Assembly (NCBI RefSeq): GCF_042675725.1
Contig: NZ_JBHTJN010000011.1
Coordinates: 1-64,000, forward strand
Reading direction: 5' to 3'
Source of the DNA: Seminibacterium arietis
GTDB lineage: Bacteria; Pseudomonadota; Gammaproteobacteria; Enterobacterales; Pasteurellaceae
DNA: 64,000 nucleotides
Both the position numbers and the translations under genes were made by a program. This document shows, piece after piece, positions 43,438 through 52,990 of this stretch. The notes beneath the pieces are model-generated. The model worked only from the letters and a program-made list of their open reading frames with translations, was not told where the DNA came from and did not search any database. How positions within the stretch are numbered: position 1 is the first letter of the stretch; every line of letters starts with the position of its first letter.

Positions 43438-43782
43438 ATGGATAAACTCAATCCCAAACGTTCAAATGAACCTGCTGTATGGCTCTTATTTGGTGCAGGT
43501 GGAGCAATAAGTGCGGTTGCTTTTCCTGTATTAGTATTGATACTAGGCTTTTTATTACCTTTTGGATTAATACAACCTGATAATATTATCGCCTTTGCTC
43601 ACACTTGGATAGGAAAATTAATTATCCTTGCTTTAGTGATTTTTCCTGCTTGGTGTGGTATTCATCGTATCCATCTAGGATTGCATGATTTTAAAGTACA
43701 TGTTCCCGCAGGTGGTTGGATTTTCTACGGATTAGCAATGCTTTTCAGTTTGCTGACTGTTTTTGCTGTCTTTAATATTTAA
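43438..43782 (+). CDS. frdD: fumarate reductase membrane anchor subunit D
   Basis: A 114-residue anchor subunit with three membrane segments and the HRIHLGLHDFKVH motif near 77-89. RBS GGGAGG precedes the ATG. The last codon and TAA overlap an uptake signal (43781-43790). Confidence 0.94.
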   Translation: MDKLNPKRSNEPAVWLLFGAGGAISAVAFPVLVLILGFLLPFGLIQPDNIIAFAHTWIGKLIILALVIFPAWCGIHRIHLGLHDFKVHVPAGGWIFYGLAMLFSLLTVFAVFNI

Positions 43783-43810
43783 AGTGCGGTCATAAAATCT
43801 ATTTTATAAG

Positions 43811-43845
43811 AAAATCTGCTTACTTATTTTAGGCAGATTTTTTTG
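43811..43845 (+). terminator. frd operon terminator
   Basis: AAAATCTGC (43811-43819) and GCAGATTTT (43833-43841) with a following T-run. The whole element is flanked by a second inverted pair of uptake signals (43781-43790 and 43853-43864), which could form an outer stem. Confidence 0.88.
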
Positions 43846-43969
43846 TAATTTTAACCGCACTTTTCCTGAAAAATAATGAATATAAATACTAATAATAGTT
43901 AATAAGCTTATTTTTATTTTTAATATCTTAATGATATATTTATAATTAAGTGAAATTTATGGAGGAAAT

Positions 43970-44989
43970 ATGGCAACGATAAAAGATGTCGCGAAAGTGG
44001 CAGGCGTATCTACAACGACAGTTTCTCATGTTATTAATAAAACTCGTTTTGTTGCTCCTGAGACAGAAAAACTGGTTTTACAAGCAATCCAAGAGCTTAA
44101 TTATTCGCCAAGTGCGGTAGCTCGTAGCCTGAAAATCAATACTACAAAATCTATTGGTATGATTGTCACCACTAGTGAAGCTCCTTATTTTGCTGAAATT
44201 ATCCATGCAGTTGAAGAGCATTGCTATCGCCAAGGTTATTCTCTATTTCTGTGTAACACTCAAAATCACACAGAAAAAATTAAAAATCATTTAAAAATGT
44301 TATTAGAAAAACGAGTTGATGGTTTACTAGTGATGTGTTCAGAGTATTCTCAGGATTCTCTCGATTTATTCGCCAATTTAACAGATCTACCAATGGTAGT
44401 GATGGATTGGGGACCGAATAATTCATGTACAGATGTAATTCAAGACAATAGTTTTACTGGTGGCTATATTGCTACAAAATATCTTATCGACAATGGGCAT
44501 AAAAATATTGCGATCATTGCAGGAGAATTGAATAAAACTACTGCAAAAACTCGTTATGATGGATTCGTCAAAGCAATGCAAGAAGCAAATCTCTCAATTA
44601 ATCCTCAATGGATTATGGAAGGCTTTTTTGAACCTGAAGATGGTTATGAATGCATGAATAAAATTTTGTCTCAAAACAAATTACCAACCGCCGTTTTCTG
44701 TTGTAACGACGTAATGGCATTAGGTGCAATTTCGGCAATTAGAGAGAGAGGGTTAGAAGTTCCTGATGATATTTCTATTATCGGCTATGATAATATTCAC
44801 TCTTCCCGTTTTTATTCTCCACCGCTAACAACTATTCACCAGTCTAAAACTCGATTAGGGGCTCAAGCTCTCAGTTTTTTATTTGATCGTATAAATAATA
44901 AAGTAAATAAGAATGATATACGCAAACAGGATATCCTTGAATTTTATCCCGAATTAGTCATTCGTAAATCCGTTAAGAGCTTAAAGTAA
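43970..44989 (+). CDS. purR: purine repressor PurR
   Basis: LacI-family repressor of purine synthesis genes, with hypoxanthine or guanine as corepressor. The N-terminal helix-turn-helix MATIKDVAKVAGVSTTTVSH and hinge YSPSAVARSLK are almost identical to E. coli PurR. The ligand domain keeps KRVDGLLVMCSEY, PMVVMDWG and TAVFCCNDVMALGA. The 339 residues match (341 in E. coli). RBS GGAGG precedes the ATG. I see no pur box upstream of it, so autoregulation is not evident. Confidence 0.95.
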   Translation: MATIKDVAKVAGVSTTTVSHVINKTRFVAPETEKLVLQAIQELNYSPSAVARSLKINTTKSIGMIVTTSEAPYFAEIIHAVEEHCYRQGYSLFLCNTQNHTEKIKNHLKMLLEKRVDGLLVMCSEYSQDSLDLFANLTDLPMVVMDWGPNNSCTDVIQDNSFTGGYIATKYLIDNGHKNIAIIAGELNKTTAKTRYDGFVKAMQEANLSINPQWIMEGFFEPEDGYECMNKILSQNKLPTAVFCCNDVMALGAISAIRERGLEVPDDISIIGYDNIHSSRFYSPPLTTIHQSKTRLGAQALSFLFDRINNKVNKNDIRKQDILEFYPELVIRKSVKSLK

Positions 44990-44998
44990 CAATGTGAT

Positions 44999-45020
44999 AA
45001 GGGGCAGAAAACCGCCCCTT
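44999..45020. terminator. terminator between purR and pgi
   Basis: AAGGGGC (44999-45005) and GCCCCTT (45014-45020), extendable by one TA pair, between convergent genes. There is no strong T-run. Confidence 0.7.
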
Positions 45021-45056
45021 ACTATATGGAATAATTAAAGAAAGCCTACTATTTAA

Positions 45057-46703
45057 TTATCTCCATTGTTTAAAGCAGTTAATCAAACCATTCGTTGAAC
45101 TATCATGTGTAGTAACGTTTCCTTCGCTAGCTAATTCTGGCAAAATTCGATTCGCTAACTGTTTACCTAATTCAACTCCCCATTGATCAAAACTAAAAAT
45201 ATTAAAAATAACGCCTTGTACAAAAATCTTATGTTCATACATTGCTATCAATGCACCTAGGCTAAAAGGAGTTATTTTACGCAATAAAATACTATTAGTT
45301 GGTTTATTTCCTGTGAATACTTTAAAAGGAACAATGTTTTTAACATCATCTAAATTTTTGCCTGCTTCAATAAATTCTGCTTCTACTTCTGCTTTTGTTT
45401 TACCAAACGCCAATGCCTCAGTCTGAGCAAAGAAATTTGATAATAACTTATTATGATGATCTCCTAGAGGATTATGAGTTTGAGCTGTAGCAATAAAATC
45501 ACAAGGAATTAAAGTAGTACCTTGATGAATTAATTGATAAAATGCATGTTGTCCATTTGTACCAGGCTCCCCCCAAATAATAGGTCCTGTCTGATAATTT
45601 ACAATCTCTCCATTACGATCTACATATTTACCATTAGATTCCATATTACCTTGTTGGAAATATGCAGCAAAGCGATGTAGATATTGATCGTAAGGCAAAA
45701 TCGCTTCTGTTTGAGCATCAAGAAAACTAGTATTCCATAACCCAATTAATGCGAGTGTAGTAGGAATATTTTGCTCAATTGAAGTATGTCGAAAATGATT
45801 ATCCATCGCAAATGCACCAGACAGTAATTGCTCAAAATTTTCAAAACCAATAGAGAGTGCAATAGAAAGCCCAATGGCAGACCAAAGAGAATAACGACCT
45901 CCAACCCAGTCCCAAAACTCAAACATGTTTTTAGTGTCAATACCAAATTTTGCCACCTCAGTAGCATTTGTGGATAATGCAACAAAATGCTTCGCTACGG
46001 CTGATTCTTCTACCGCACTTTTCAATAACCAATCACGTGCCGAATGAGCATTAGTCATCGTCTCTTGAGTAGTAAACGTTTTTGAAGCAACTAAAACTAG
46101 TGTTGTTTCAGGATTCAACTTTTTCAAAGTTTCAGCAATGTGCGTGCCATCAACATTAGAAACAAAATGCATATTCAAGTGATTCTTATACGGACGCAAA
46201 GCTTCTGTGACCATATAAGGTCCTAGATCTGAACCTCCAATACCAATATTCACAACATCAGTAATTATTTTACCTGTATAGCCTTTCCATTCTCCTGAGA
46301 TAACTTGTTCACAAAAAGATTTCATTTTTGCTAATACAGTATTTACTTGAGACATCACATCTTTTCCATCAACGTAAATTGGTTTATTCGTGCGATTGCG
46401 AAGTGCGGTGTGTAGCACTGCCCTATTTTCTGTACGATTAATTTTTTCACCAGTAAACATAGCTTCAATAGCTTGTGATAAACCAGACTCTGCTGCTAGT
46501 TGATGTAACAATTTCATCGTCTTTGCAGTAATTCTATTTTTAGAATAATCCACTAAAATTTCATCATTAAACGTAAGAGAATAATTAGTAAAACGATCCG
46601 CACTTTCAGTAAAAAGTTGTTGAATGCTAATATCTGCAAGCTCTGCTTTATGCTGAAGCAATGCTTGCCAGGCTTGAGTTTTTGTTGGATTAATATTTTT
46701 CAT
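45057..46703 (-). CDS. pgi: glucose-6-phosphate isomerase
   Basis: Interconverts glucose-6-phosphate and fructose-6-phosphate. The 548 residues match E. coli Pgi (549). Signature segments are NIGIGGSDLGPYMVTEAL (near 150-170), SKTFTTQETMTNA, GGRYSLWSAIGL and EPGTNGQHAFYQLIHQGT. The C-terminal catalytic lysine segment is GVELGKQLA. It is a stand-alone gene. Confidence 0.97.
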   Translation of the reverse strand: MKNINPTKTQAWQALLQHKAELADISIQQLFTESADRFTNYSLTFNDEILVDYSKNRITAKTMKLLHQLAAESGLSQAIEAMFTGEKINRTENRAVLHTALRNRTNKPIYVDGKDVMSQVNTVLAKMKSFCEQVISGEWKGYTGKIITDVVNIGIGGSDLGPYMVTEALRPYKNHLNMHFVSNVDGTHIAETLKKLNPETTLVLVASKTFTTQETMTNAHSARDWLLKSAVEESAVAKHFVALSTNATEVAKFGIDTKNMFEFWDWVGGRYSLWSAIGLSIALSIGFENFEQLLSGAFAMDNHFRHTSIEQNIPTTLALIGLWNTSFLDAQTEAILPYDQYLHRFAAYFQQGNMESNGKYVDRNGEIVNYQTGPIIWGEPGTNGQHAFYQLIHQGTTLIPCDFIATAQTHNPLGDHHNKLLSNFFAQTEALAFGKTKAEVEAEFIEAGKNLDDVKNIVPFKVFTGNKPTNSILLRKITPFSLGALIAMYEHKIFVQGVIFNIFSFDQWGVELGKQLANRILPELASEGNVTTHDSSTNGLINCFKQWR

Positions 46704-46770
46704 GAATTTTCCTTATTTATATCTTAGCTAATATGAAAATTGTAATCATTCTATCAAGCAAATGGTACAC

Positions 46771-47853
46771 TTAATCAATATATTCAGTTAAAACTCGAGG
46801 AGTCAGCTTAGTGATCAGCTCATATGTTAATATACCCGTTATCTTAGATAATTCTTCTATTGGCAATTCTTTGCCCCACAGAATAACCTCATCGCCTACT
46901 TTTTCTTCACTCTCAGTACCAAGATCTACCGTAAGCATATCCATTGATACTCGCCCCACAATAGGCACAAAACGCCCATTAATATATACAGGTGTACCCG
47001 TTGGAATATTGCGAGGATAGCCATCTCCATAACCAATTGCCACTACTCCAATTTTAGTATTTTTATCACTTATCCAAATACCACCATAGCCTACAGGTTC
47101 GCCTTTTTTATGATCTCTAATTGCAATCAGTGATGAAGTTAATGTCATCACAGGAATGAGACCTTGTGTATGTGTTGCACTATTATCAGGTAATACACCA
47201 TACATTATAATACCTGGTCTAATCCAATCTAAATGAGCATTTTCCCAGAATAAGATTCCACCAGAGGCGGCGATACTACGCTCACCTTTTTTATCTTTAG
47301 TGACCTGCAAAAATGCTTCTAACTGCTTTTGTGTATAATCACAATCGGTTTCATCAGCACGACTGAAATGACTGATAAAACCAATATCCGATTCTACATT
47401 AGGACAATTTTGCAATTGCTGATAAAACTCATCAACTTGCTCTAATGCCACTCCTAAACGATGCATACCCGTGTCGATTTTTAACCAAACTTTAATTTTA
47501 TTTGGTAATTCAGCTTGTTGAAGTGCAAGTAATTGCTCTTTATTATGCACAACAGTCTGAATGTTATTAACTGCAATAATCGGCAAATACTGTTCTGAAA
47601 AAAATCCTTCTAATAATAAAATTGGTTTAGTAATTCCTTGAGATCTTAAACTTAAGGCTTCTTCCAAACGAGCCACACCAAAACAATCTACTAATTTTTC
47701 CACCGCACTTGCTACAAACAGTACACCATGTCCATAAGCATTTGCTTTTACCACTGCGATAATTTTACTATGAGGTGCTTTTTGACGAATGACTTGAATA
47801 TTGTGCTTTAATGCAACAGAACTAATTTTTACTGTCGCTGGTTTAACCATCAT
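46771..47853 (-). CDS. alr: alanine racemase
   Basis: PLP enzyme making D-alanine for peptidoglycan. The 360 residues include the Schiff-base lysine K36 in VVKANAYGHG, the substrate loop WLKIDTGMHRLG (near 124-135) and the catalytic Tyr region GYGDGYPRN with GRVSMDM. The second Met (47850) is an equally good start. It follows dnaB by 3 nt, the dnaB-alr order seen in many gamma-proteobacteria. Confidence 0.96.
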   Translation of the reverse strand: MMVKPATVKISSVALKHNIQVIRQKAPHSKIIAVVKANAYGHGVLFVASAVEKLVDCFGVARLEEALSLRSQGITKPILLLEGFFSEQYLPIIAVNNIQTVVHNKEQLLALQQAELPNKIKVWLKIDTGMHRLGVALEQVDEFYQQLQNCPNVESDIGFISHFSRADETDCDYTQKQLEAFLQVTKDKKGERSIAASGGILFWENAHLDWIRPGIIMYGVLPDNSATHTQGLIPVMTLTSSLIAIRDHKKGEPVGYGGIWISDKNTKIGVVAIGYGDGYPRNIPTGTPVYINGRFVPIVGRVSMDMLTVDLGTESEEKVGDEVILWGKELPIEELSKITGILTYELITKLTPRVLTEYID

Positions 47854-47856
47854 AAT

Positions 47857-49272
47857 TTAATAACCTTCAATATATTCTGGCTGCTCTCGTAAATTATCAA
47901 AACGAGAATACTGCCCTTGAAACTTCAATCTCACAGCTCCTATAGGTCCGTTTCGTTGCTTACCTATAATAATTTCTGCTATTCCCTTATCTTCTGAATT
48001 TTCATTATAAACTTCATCTCGATAAATAAACATAATTAAATCAGCATCTTGTTCAATAGAACCTGATTCTCGTAAATCTGAATTGATCGGTCGTCTATTT
48101 TGCCGATTTTCTAATGTACGGTTCAATTGCGAAAGGGCGATAACAGGTACACCCAACTCTTTTGCAAGGGATTTTAAAGAACGAGAAATTTCAGCGATTT
48201 CTAACGTGCGATTATCTGTAAAACCAGGTACACGCATTAATTGCAAATAATCTACCATAATTAAACTTAATCCATTATTTTCTCTATAGACTCGTCTTGC
48301 CCGAGAACGTAATTCTGTTGGTGTTAGACCTGAAGAATCATCAATAAATAAATTAGGTTTTTGCTTAAATATTCCCAATGTACTTGCTATTTTTGACCAG
48401 TCTTGCTCATTTAGCCCTTGTCCTGTTCTAATTTTAGTTTGATCGACACGAGAAAGAGAGGCAATCGTACGCATCATAATTTGTTCTGCAGGCATTTCTA
48501 AGCTAAATACTAATACAGGTTTTTCACTCGCTAAAGCGGCATTTTCACATAAATTCATAGCAAATGTAGTTTTACCCATAGAAGGTCGAGCAGCTATGAT
48601 AATTAAATCTGAAGGTTGAAGTCCTGCTGTTTTTTTATCTAAATCAATAAATCCTGTTGTCACTCCTGTAATTCCATTATGGGTTTTATTCAATGCTAAA
48701 GATTCAATTTTATTGACTGTATTTTCTAAAATACTAATTACATTTTGAGGTCCTTCTCCTGAAGCTGTACGTTTTTCTGCAATAGCAAATACTACTCGTT
48801 CTGCATCATCTAAAATCGCTTTAATATCTTGTCCTTGAGGATCATAACTAGATTTTGCAATTTTATTACTAGCAGCAATAAGCTCCCGCAAAATCGCCTT
48901 TTCTCGCACAATCTCTGCATAAGCAACAACATTTGCTGTACTTGGTGTATTATTAGACAATTCAGCTAAATAAGCGAATCCGCCTACATCATCGGCAATA
49001 TTTTTATTTCTTAGTGCATTATCTAAAGTCAGCAAATCAACAGGTTGATTTTGTTGCATAAGTGCGGTCATTTCTTGAAAAATAAGACGATGTGCATAAG
49101 TATAAAAATCTTCGGCAATGATTCTTTCTGCAACTGCATCCCAATGAATATTACTCAATAAAATACTTCCTAACAAAGCTTGTTCCGCTTCAATTGAATG
49201 AGGTGGAATATCAGGTTTATTCATACTCGTAGTATTCTTCTTATTTTGCAGTGAGGAAGATTGATTTGCCAT
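47857..49272 (-). CDS. dnaB: replicative DNA helicase DnaB
   Basis: Hexameric helicase of the replication fork. I start at ATG 49272 (MANQSSSLQNKK) with AAAGGA about 8 nt upstream; the frame is open 30 codons further but that part is not DnaB-like. The 471 residues have an N-terminal domain beginning PPHSIEAEQALLGSILL, a RecA fold with ARPSMGKTTFAMN, VFSLEMPAEQ, SLIMVDYLQLM and LSQLNRTLENR. It is directly upstream of alr. No intein is present. Confidence 0.96.
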   Translation of the reverse strand: MANQSSSLQNKKNTTSMNKPDIPPHSIEAEQALLGSILLSNIHWDAVAERIIAEDFYTYAHRLIFQEMTALMQQNQPVDLLTLDNALRNKNIADDVGGFAYLAELSNNTPSTANVVAYAEIVREKAILRELIAASNKIAKSSYDPQGQDIKAILDDAERVVFAIAEKRTASGEGPQNVISILENTVNKIESLALNKTHNGITGVTTGFIDLDKKTAGLQPSDLIIIAARPSMGKTTFAMNLCENAALASEKPVLVFSLEMPAEQIMMRTIASLSRVDQTKIRTGQGLNEQDWSKIASTLGIFKQKPNLFIDDSSGLTPTELRSRARRVYRENNGLSLIMVDYLQLMRVPGFTDNRTLEIAEISRSLKSLAKELGVPVIALSQLNRTLENRQNRRPINSDLRESGSIEQDADLIMFIYRDEVYNENSEDKGIAEIIIGKQRNGPIGAVRLKFQGQYSRFDNLREQPEYIEGY

Positions 49273-49471
49273 AAATCTAATCCTTTTACGTTTTACATTA
49301 AATTTCAGCATTATAACTGAAATCTGTAACTGAGCTAATAAAAAAGCTAACAAGTAAATCAATTAATTTAAATCAATTGAACTAACAATGTGTTCAGTTC
49401 AGACTTTTTCATTATAAAAAAGTAAGATACAATCATGGCTTTACGTCTGTTTATTATTTAAGGCTGTTATT

Positions 49472-50083
49472 ATGCAACATGTAATCAAACTCTTTTTTTC
49501 TTTTTTGCTATTAGTTTTATCTACTCAAGTTTCATTCGCAGAAACAAAATACGTTACAGAAAATCTTTCAACTTTCCTGCGACGCGGAGCTGGAGATCAA
49601 TTTAAAATATCTGGGTCAATTCGTGCTGGAGAGGCTGTTACTGTATTAGCACAAAAAGAAAAATACAGTTTGATTCGAGACTCTCGTAACCGTGAAGCTT
49701 GGATTTTAACTAACGAATTAACTTCTAGCCCTAGTAGCAAAGAAGAAAATCCAAAATTAAAAGCTAGAATCGAAGATCTCAGCTTAAAACTAAATCAATT
49801 AGACAGCGATTGGCAACAACGTACCTCAGAAATGCAACGCCGAACTAAACAAGCTGAAGAACAAAGTGCAAAATTGTTAGAGCAAAATTCTCAACTTAAC
49901 CGTGAACTAGAGATAACTAAAAATAAAAATCGTGATTTAGAAGCAATGCTAGATGTGGGTAAACGAGAAATTGCAATTCAATGGTTTATCTATGGTGGCA
50001 TTGTGTTAGGTATTGGGTTAATATTTGGTTTAGTCATTCCATTTATATTACCAAAACGCCGCAATCGAGGCGGGTGGGCATGA
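49472..50083 (+). CDS. ygiM: TIGR04211 family SH3 domain protein (YgiM-like)
   Basis: A 203-residue protein with a signal peptide (cleavage near SFA-ET), a bacterial SH3 domain (about 25-85, including LSTFLRRGAGDQFKISGSI), a coiled coil (about 95-160) and one C-terminal membrane segment (about 170-192) ended by a basic tail (PKRRNRGG). E. coli ygiM is likewise adjacent to cca. The function is not established. It lies 55 nt upstream of cca. Confidence 0.85.
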   Translation: MQHVIKLFFSFLLLVLSTQVSFAETKYVTENLSTFLRRGAGDQFKISGSIRAGEAVTVLAQKEKYSLIRDSRNREAWILTNELTSSPSSKEENPKLKARIEDLSLKLNQLDSDWQQRTSEMQRRTKQAEEQSAKLLEQNSQLNRELEITKNKNRDLEAMLDVGKREIAIQWFIYGGIVLGIGLIFGLVIPFILPKRRNRGGWA

Positions 50084-50138
50084 TTTAAGTATAATCATAA
50101 AAAATGACATACTTTTTTAACCAAGTGCGGTCACTTTT

Positions 50139-51377
50139 ATGCAGATTTATTTAGTAGGTGGTGCTGTTCGTGATCAGTTACTCAATCTTAAAGTAAAAGA
50201 TCGAGATTGGGTTGTGGTAGGCGCCACCCCCAAAGAACTATTATCTCTTGGCTATCAACAAGTGGGAAGAAACTTTCCCGTATTTCTCCATCCCACCACT
50301 AAAGAGGAATATGCACTAGCACGTACAGAAAAAAAAACTGGGCATGGCTATACTGGATTTATTTGTGATTTTAGCCCTAACATCACGCTTAAACAGGATT
50401 TACAGCGTCGAGATCTCACTATCAATGCAATTGCTCAAACTCAGACAGGTAAATTAATCGATCCCTATGGAGGAATATCTGATTTAAACAACCGCACTTT
50501 GCGACATGTATCTTCAGCCTTTAGTGAAGATCCTCTGCGAGTACTAAGAGTCGCTCGGTTTGCTGCTCGCTATCATTATTTAGGGTTTAAAATTGCGACA
50601 GAGACCTTGACTCTAATGGTGGAAATTACTTCACAAGGAGAATTAGAACACTTGACTATCGAGCGAATTTGGCTAGAAACAGAAAAAGCTTTGAATGAAA
50701 GAAATCCCGAAGTTTACTTTACTGTTTTGCATAAAATTGGTGCATTTTCAGTTTTATTCCCTGAATTTAATCAGCTTTATAGTATTTATACCAAAATTGA
50801 TAACTTCTCACACAACTTGATGATATTAAAGCAAGCAGTGGCTCTGACAGAAAATACTCAATACAATAAAACAGCTATAAGATTTTCTGCTCTTTGCTAT
50901 AATTTAGCCTCTGCACTAGCCAAAAATACTGAGTTATCTTGCTGTCACGACTATAAAAAATTAATCATGGATCTAGTGAGCAGAATCTGTATTAGATTAA
51001 AATTACCTAACGCTATTAAGGAAATATCTCTACTCTATTGTGAATACAACCACTATATCCACGAAGCTTTTAAACTTACTCCTCAAGATATTTTAACGTT
51101 ATTTAATAAATTAGATATTTGGAGAAAACCACAGCGTTTTGAGGAGATATTACTTGTTTGTGAAGCTGAATTTAGGGCTAAAATAGGATCTAAAAAATCC
51201 TCTTATCTGCAACCTAAATTTTTACTGGAACTTTATCAAACAACATTAAAAATTGATATTTCGCAAATTATTGCTGAAGGATTTGAAAAAGCCGAAATCA
51301 AACAGGAATTGAACTGTCGTCGACTAAATATTCTCACTAAAAAACGGTTAACAATATTGCCATACTTTACTAATTAA
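50139..51377 (+). CDS. cca: CCA-adding tRNA nucleotidyltransferase, HD motif lost
   Basis: Builds and repairs the 3' CCA of tRNAs. The N-terminal catalytic domain is intact: GGAVRD (6-11), DRDW (20-23), RRDLTINA and DPLRVLRVARFAARY. The 412 residues match the E. coli enzyme, whose C-terminal part has an HD phosphohydrolase motif CHDLGKG. At the same place this protein reads CYNLASA, with both metal ligands replaced. Nucleotidyltransferase activity should remain, but the phosphatase and phosphodiesterase activities are probably lost. It is part of the ygiM-cca-lolB-ispE-prs row. Confidence 0.93.
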   Translation: MQIYLVGGAVRDQLLNLKVKDRDWVVVGATPKELLSLGYQQVGRNFPVFLHPTTKEEYALARTEKKTGHGYTGFICDFSPNITLKQDLQRRDLTINAIAQTQTGKLIDPYGGISDLNNRTLRHVSSAFSEDPLRVLRVARFAARYHYLGFKIATETLTLMVEITSQGELEHLTIERIWLETEKALNERNPEVYFTVLHKIGAFSVLFPEFNQLYSIYTKIDNFSHNLMILKQAVALTENTQYNKTAIRFSALCYNLASALAKNTELSCCHDYKKLIMDLVSRICIRLKLPNAIKEISLLYCEYNHYIHEAFKLTPQDILTLFNKLDIWRKPQRFEEILLVCEAEFRAKIGSKKSSYLQPKFLLELYQTTLKIDISQIIAEGFEKAEIKQELNCRRLNILTKKRLTILPYFTN

Positions 51378-51424
51378 AATTAACCACGTAAAATATGACC
51401 AATTTGTTTAACTTTTCTTTAACT

Positions 51425-52051
51425 ATGAATCGCCTCAAACGTTTTTTTTTGCTCTTATCGATTAGTATTGCACTAGTCGGATGTAGTTTACATATGGAAA
51501 CACAACGTCCAAGCAATGTTCAATATATTGATAAACATGACCGCACTTGGCAACAGCACTTACACAAAATTAAACAAATTCAATCTTATACAGCTGAAGG
51601 AAAAGTTGGCTATATTAGCTCAAAAAAACGTTTTTCAACTCATTTCCGCTGGCAATATAACAATCCGCAGTTTTATACTTTAACTTTATCATCGACTCTA
51701 ACTGGTGACCAAGTTGTCTTAGAAAAAAATGAAAAAGATATACGTATTACTGATACTCAAGGTCACTACCGCACTGCTGAAAATACAGAAACTTTATTAA
51801 AAGAAATAATTGGTATCGCTATTCCGCTTTCTCAATTAACATCATGGTTAAAAGGTCAGCCTAATGAACAAATTGATTATCATGTAGGTAAAAATCATTT
51901 ATTAGCTGATTTCTTTTACTTTATAGAGAATCAATTATGGACCATAGATTATTTAAAATATTCGACAGGGTCAGTGCCATTGCCAGAAGATATTTTATTA
52001 AAGAATGCGGATCAAACGCTAAAAATTAAAGTGGATAGCTGGAAGTACTAA
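51425..52051 (+). CDS. lolB: outer-membrane lipoprotein LolB
   Basis: Receives lipoproteins from LolA and inserts them in the outer membrane. The signal ends in a lipobox (IALVGCS) with Cys near residue 20. The body has the LolB pattern: YTAEGKVGYISSKKRFSTHFRW and LTSWLKGQP. I start at ATG 51425 because that gives a normal lipoprotein signal; ATG 51395 is also open. Neither has a strong RBS. It overlaps ispE by one base (TAATG). Confidence 0.92.
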   Translation: MNRLKRFFLLLSISIALVGCSLHMETQRPSNVQYIDKHDRTWQQHLHKIKQIQSYTAEGKVGYISSKKRFSTHFRWQYNNPQFYTLTLSSTLTGDQVVLEKNEKDIRITDTQGHYRTAENTETLLKEIIGIAIPLSQLTSWLKGQPNEQIDYHVGKNHLLADFFYFIENQLWTIDYLKYSTGSVPLPEDILLKNADQTLKIKVDSWKY

Positions 52052-52938
52052 TGGAAAATTACCGATTTTCAACCTCACTTTTGCTAACAGCCGAAAAAAC
52101 AAGGAAAAGTTTCCCTTGCCCAGCCAAGTTAAACTTATTCCTTTACATTAACGGTAGACGTGCCGATGGCTATCACGAGTTGCAAACACTATTCCAATTC
52201 TTAGATTTTGGAGATTGGTTACATATCGATTTACGTCACGATAAAATTATTTCCTTGCAAGCCAATATGAGCGACTTAAGAACCGAGCAAAATTTAGTGT
52301 ATCGAGCTGCTCATTTGCTACAACAAAAAACAAAATGTAATCTTGGTGCGAATATTCATTTAGATAAAATATTACCAGTTGGTGGAGGTCTCGGTGGTGG
52401 TTCTTCTAATGCTGCATCTACACTTGTAGCTCTTAATAAATTATGGGATACAAGATTAACAACCCATGAATTAGCTGAATTAGGATTACAACTAGGTGCA
52501 GATGTTCCCGTATTTATTCATGGTAAAGCTGCTTTTGCTGAAGGGGTAGGTGAAAAAATCACTTACTGTGAACCTTTAGAAAAATATTATGTAATCTTAA
52601 AACCAAATGTATCTATTTCTACTGCGGCTGTGTTCAATGAAGTTAATCTGCCTCGTAATACACCTAAAAGACCCTTTGCTGAACTATTACATGGAAAATA
52701 TACTAATGATTGTGAACAAATTGTTCGCAGTCACTACCCTGAAGTTGAAGCAGCTAGTCGGTGGTTGCTAAAATATGCACCGACAAGATTGACTGGAACT
52801 GGTGCTTGCGTCTTTGCTGAATTTGATAATGAAAATTCTGCACAAGCAGTGTTTCGAGCTAAACCGAAAAATTTGTTTGGTTTTGTTGCAAAAGGCTTAA
52901 ATATTTCACCGTTACGACAACTGGAAGATTTAGCTTAA
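52051..52938 (+). CDS. ispE: 4-diphosphocytidyl-2-C-methyl-D-erythritol kinase
   Basis: ATP-dependent kinase of the non-mevalonate isoprenoid pathway. The GHMP motif is LPVGGGLGGGSSNAA (near 109-123). The substrate region is FPCPAKLNLFLYINGRRADGYHEL (near 20-43), and a C-terminal LTGTGACVFAEF follows. The 295 residues exceed the E. coli enzyme (283) by a short N-terminal extension. It is translationally coupled to lolB. Confidence 0.95.
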   Translation: MENYRFSTSLLLTAEKTRKSFPCPAKLNLFLYINGRRADGYHELQTLFQFLDFGDWLHIDLRHDKIISLQANMSDLRTEQNLVYRAAHLLQQKTKCNLGANIHLDKILPVGGGLGGGSSNAASTLVALNKLWDTRLTTHELAELGLQLGADVPVFIHGKAAFAEGVGEKITYCEPLEKYYVILKPNVSISTAAVFNEVNLPRNTPKRPFAELLHGKYTNDCEQIVRSHYPEVEAASRWLLKYAPTRLTGTGACVFAEFDNENSAQAVFRAKPKNLFGFVAKGLNISPLRQLEDLA

Positions 52939-52990
52939 TAAAATCAATAAATTATTATTAGATCTTATGACATTCTGAGGTTAAATTTAA

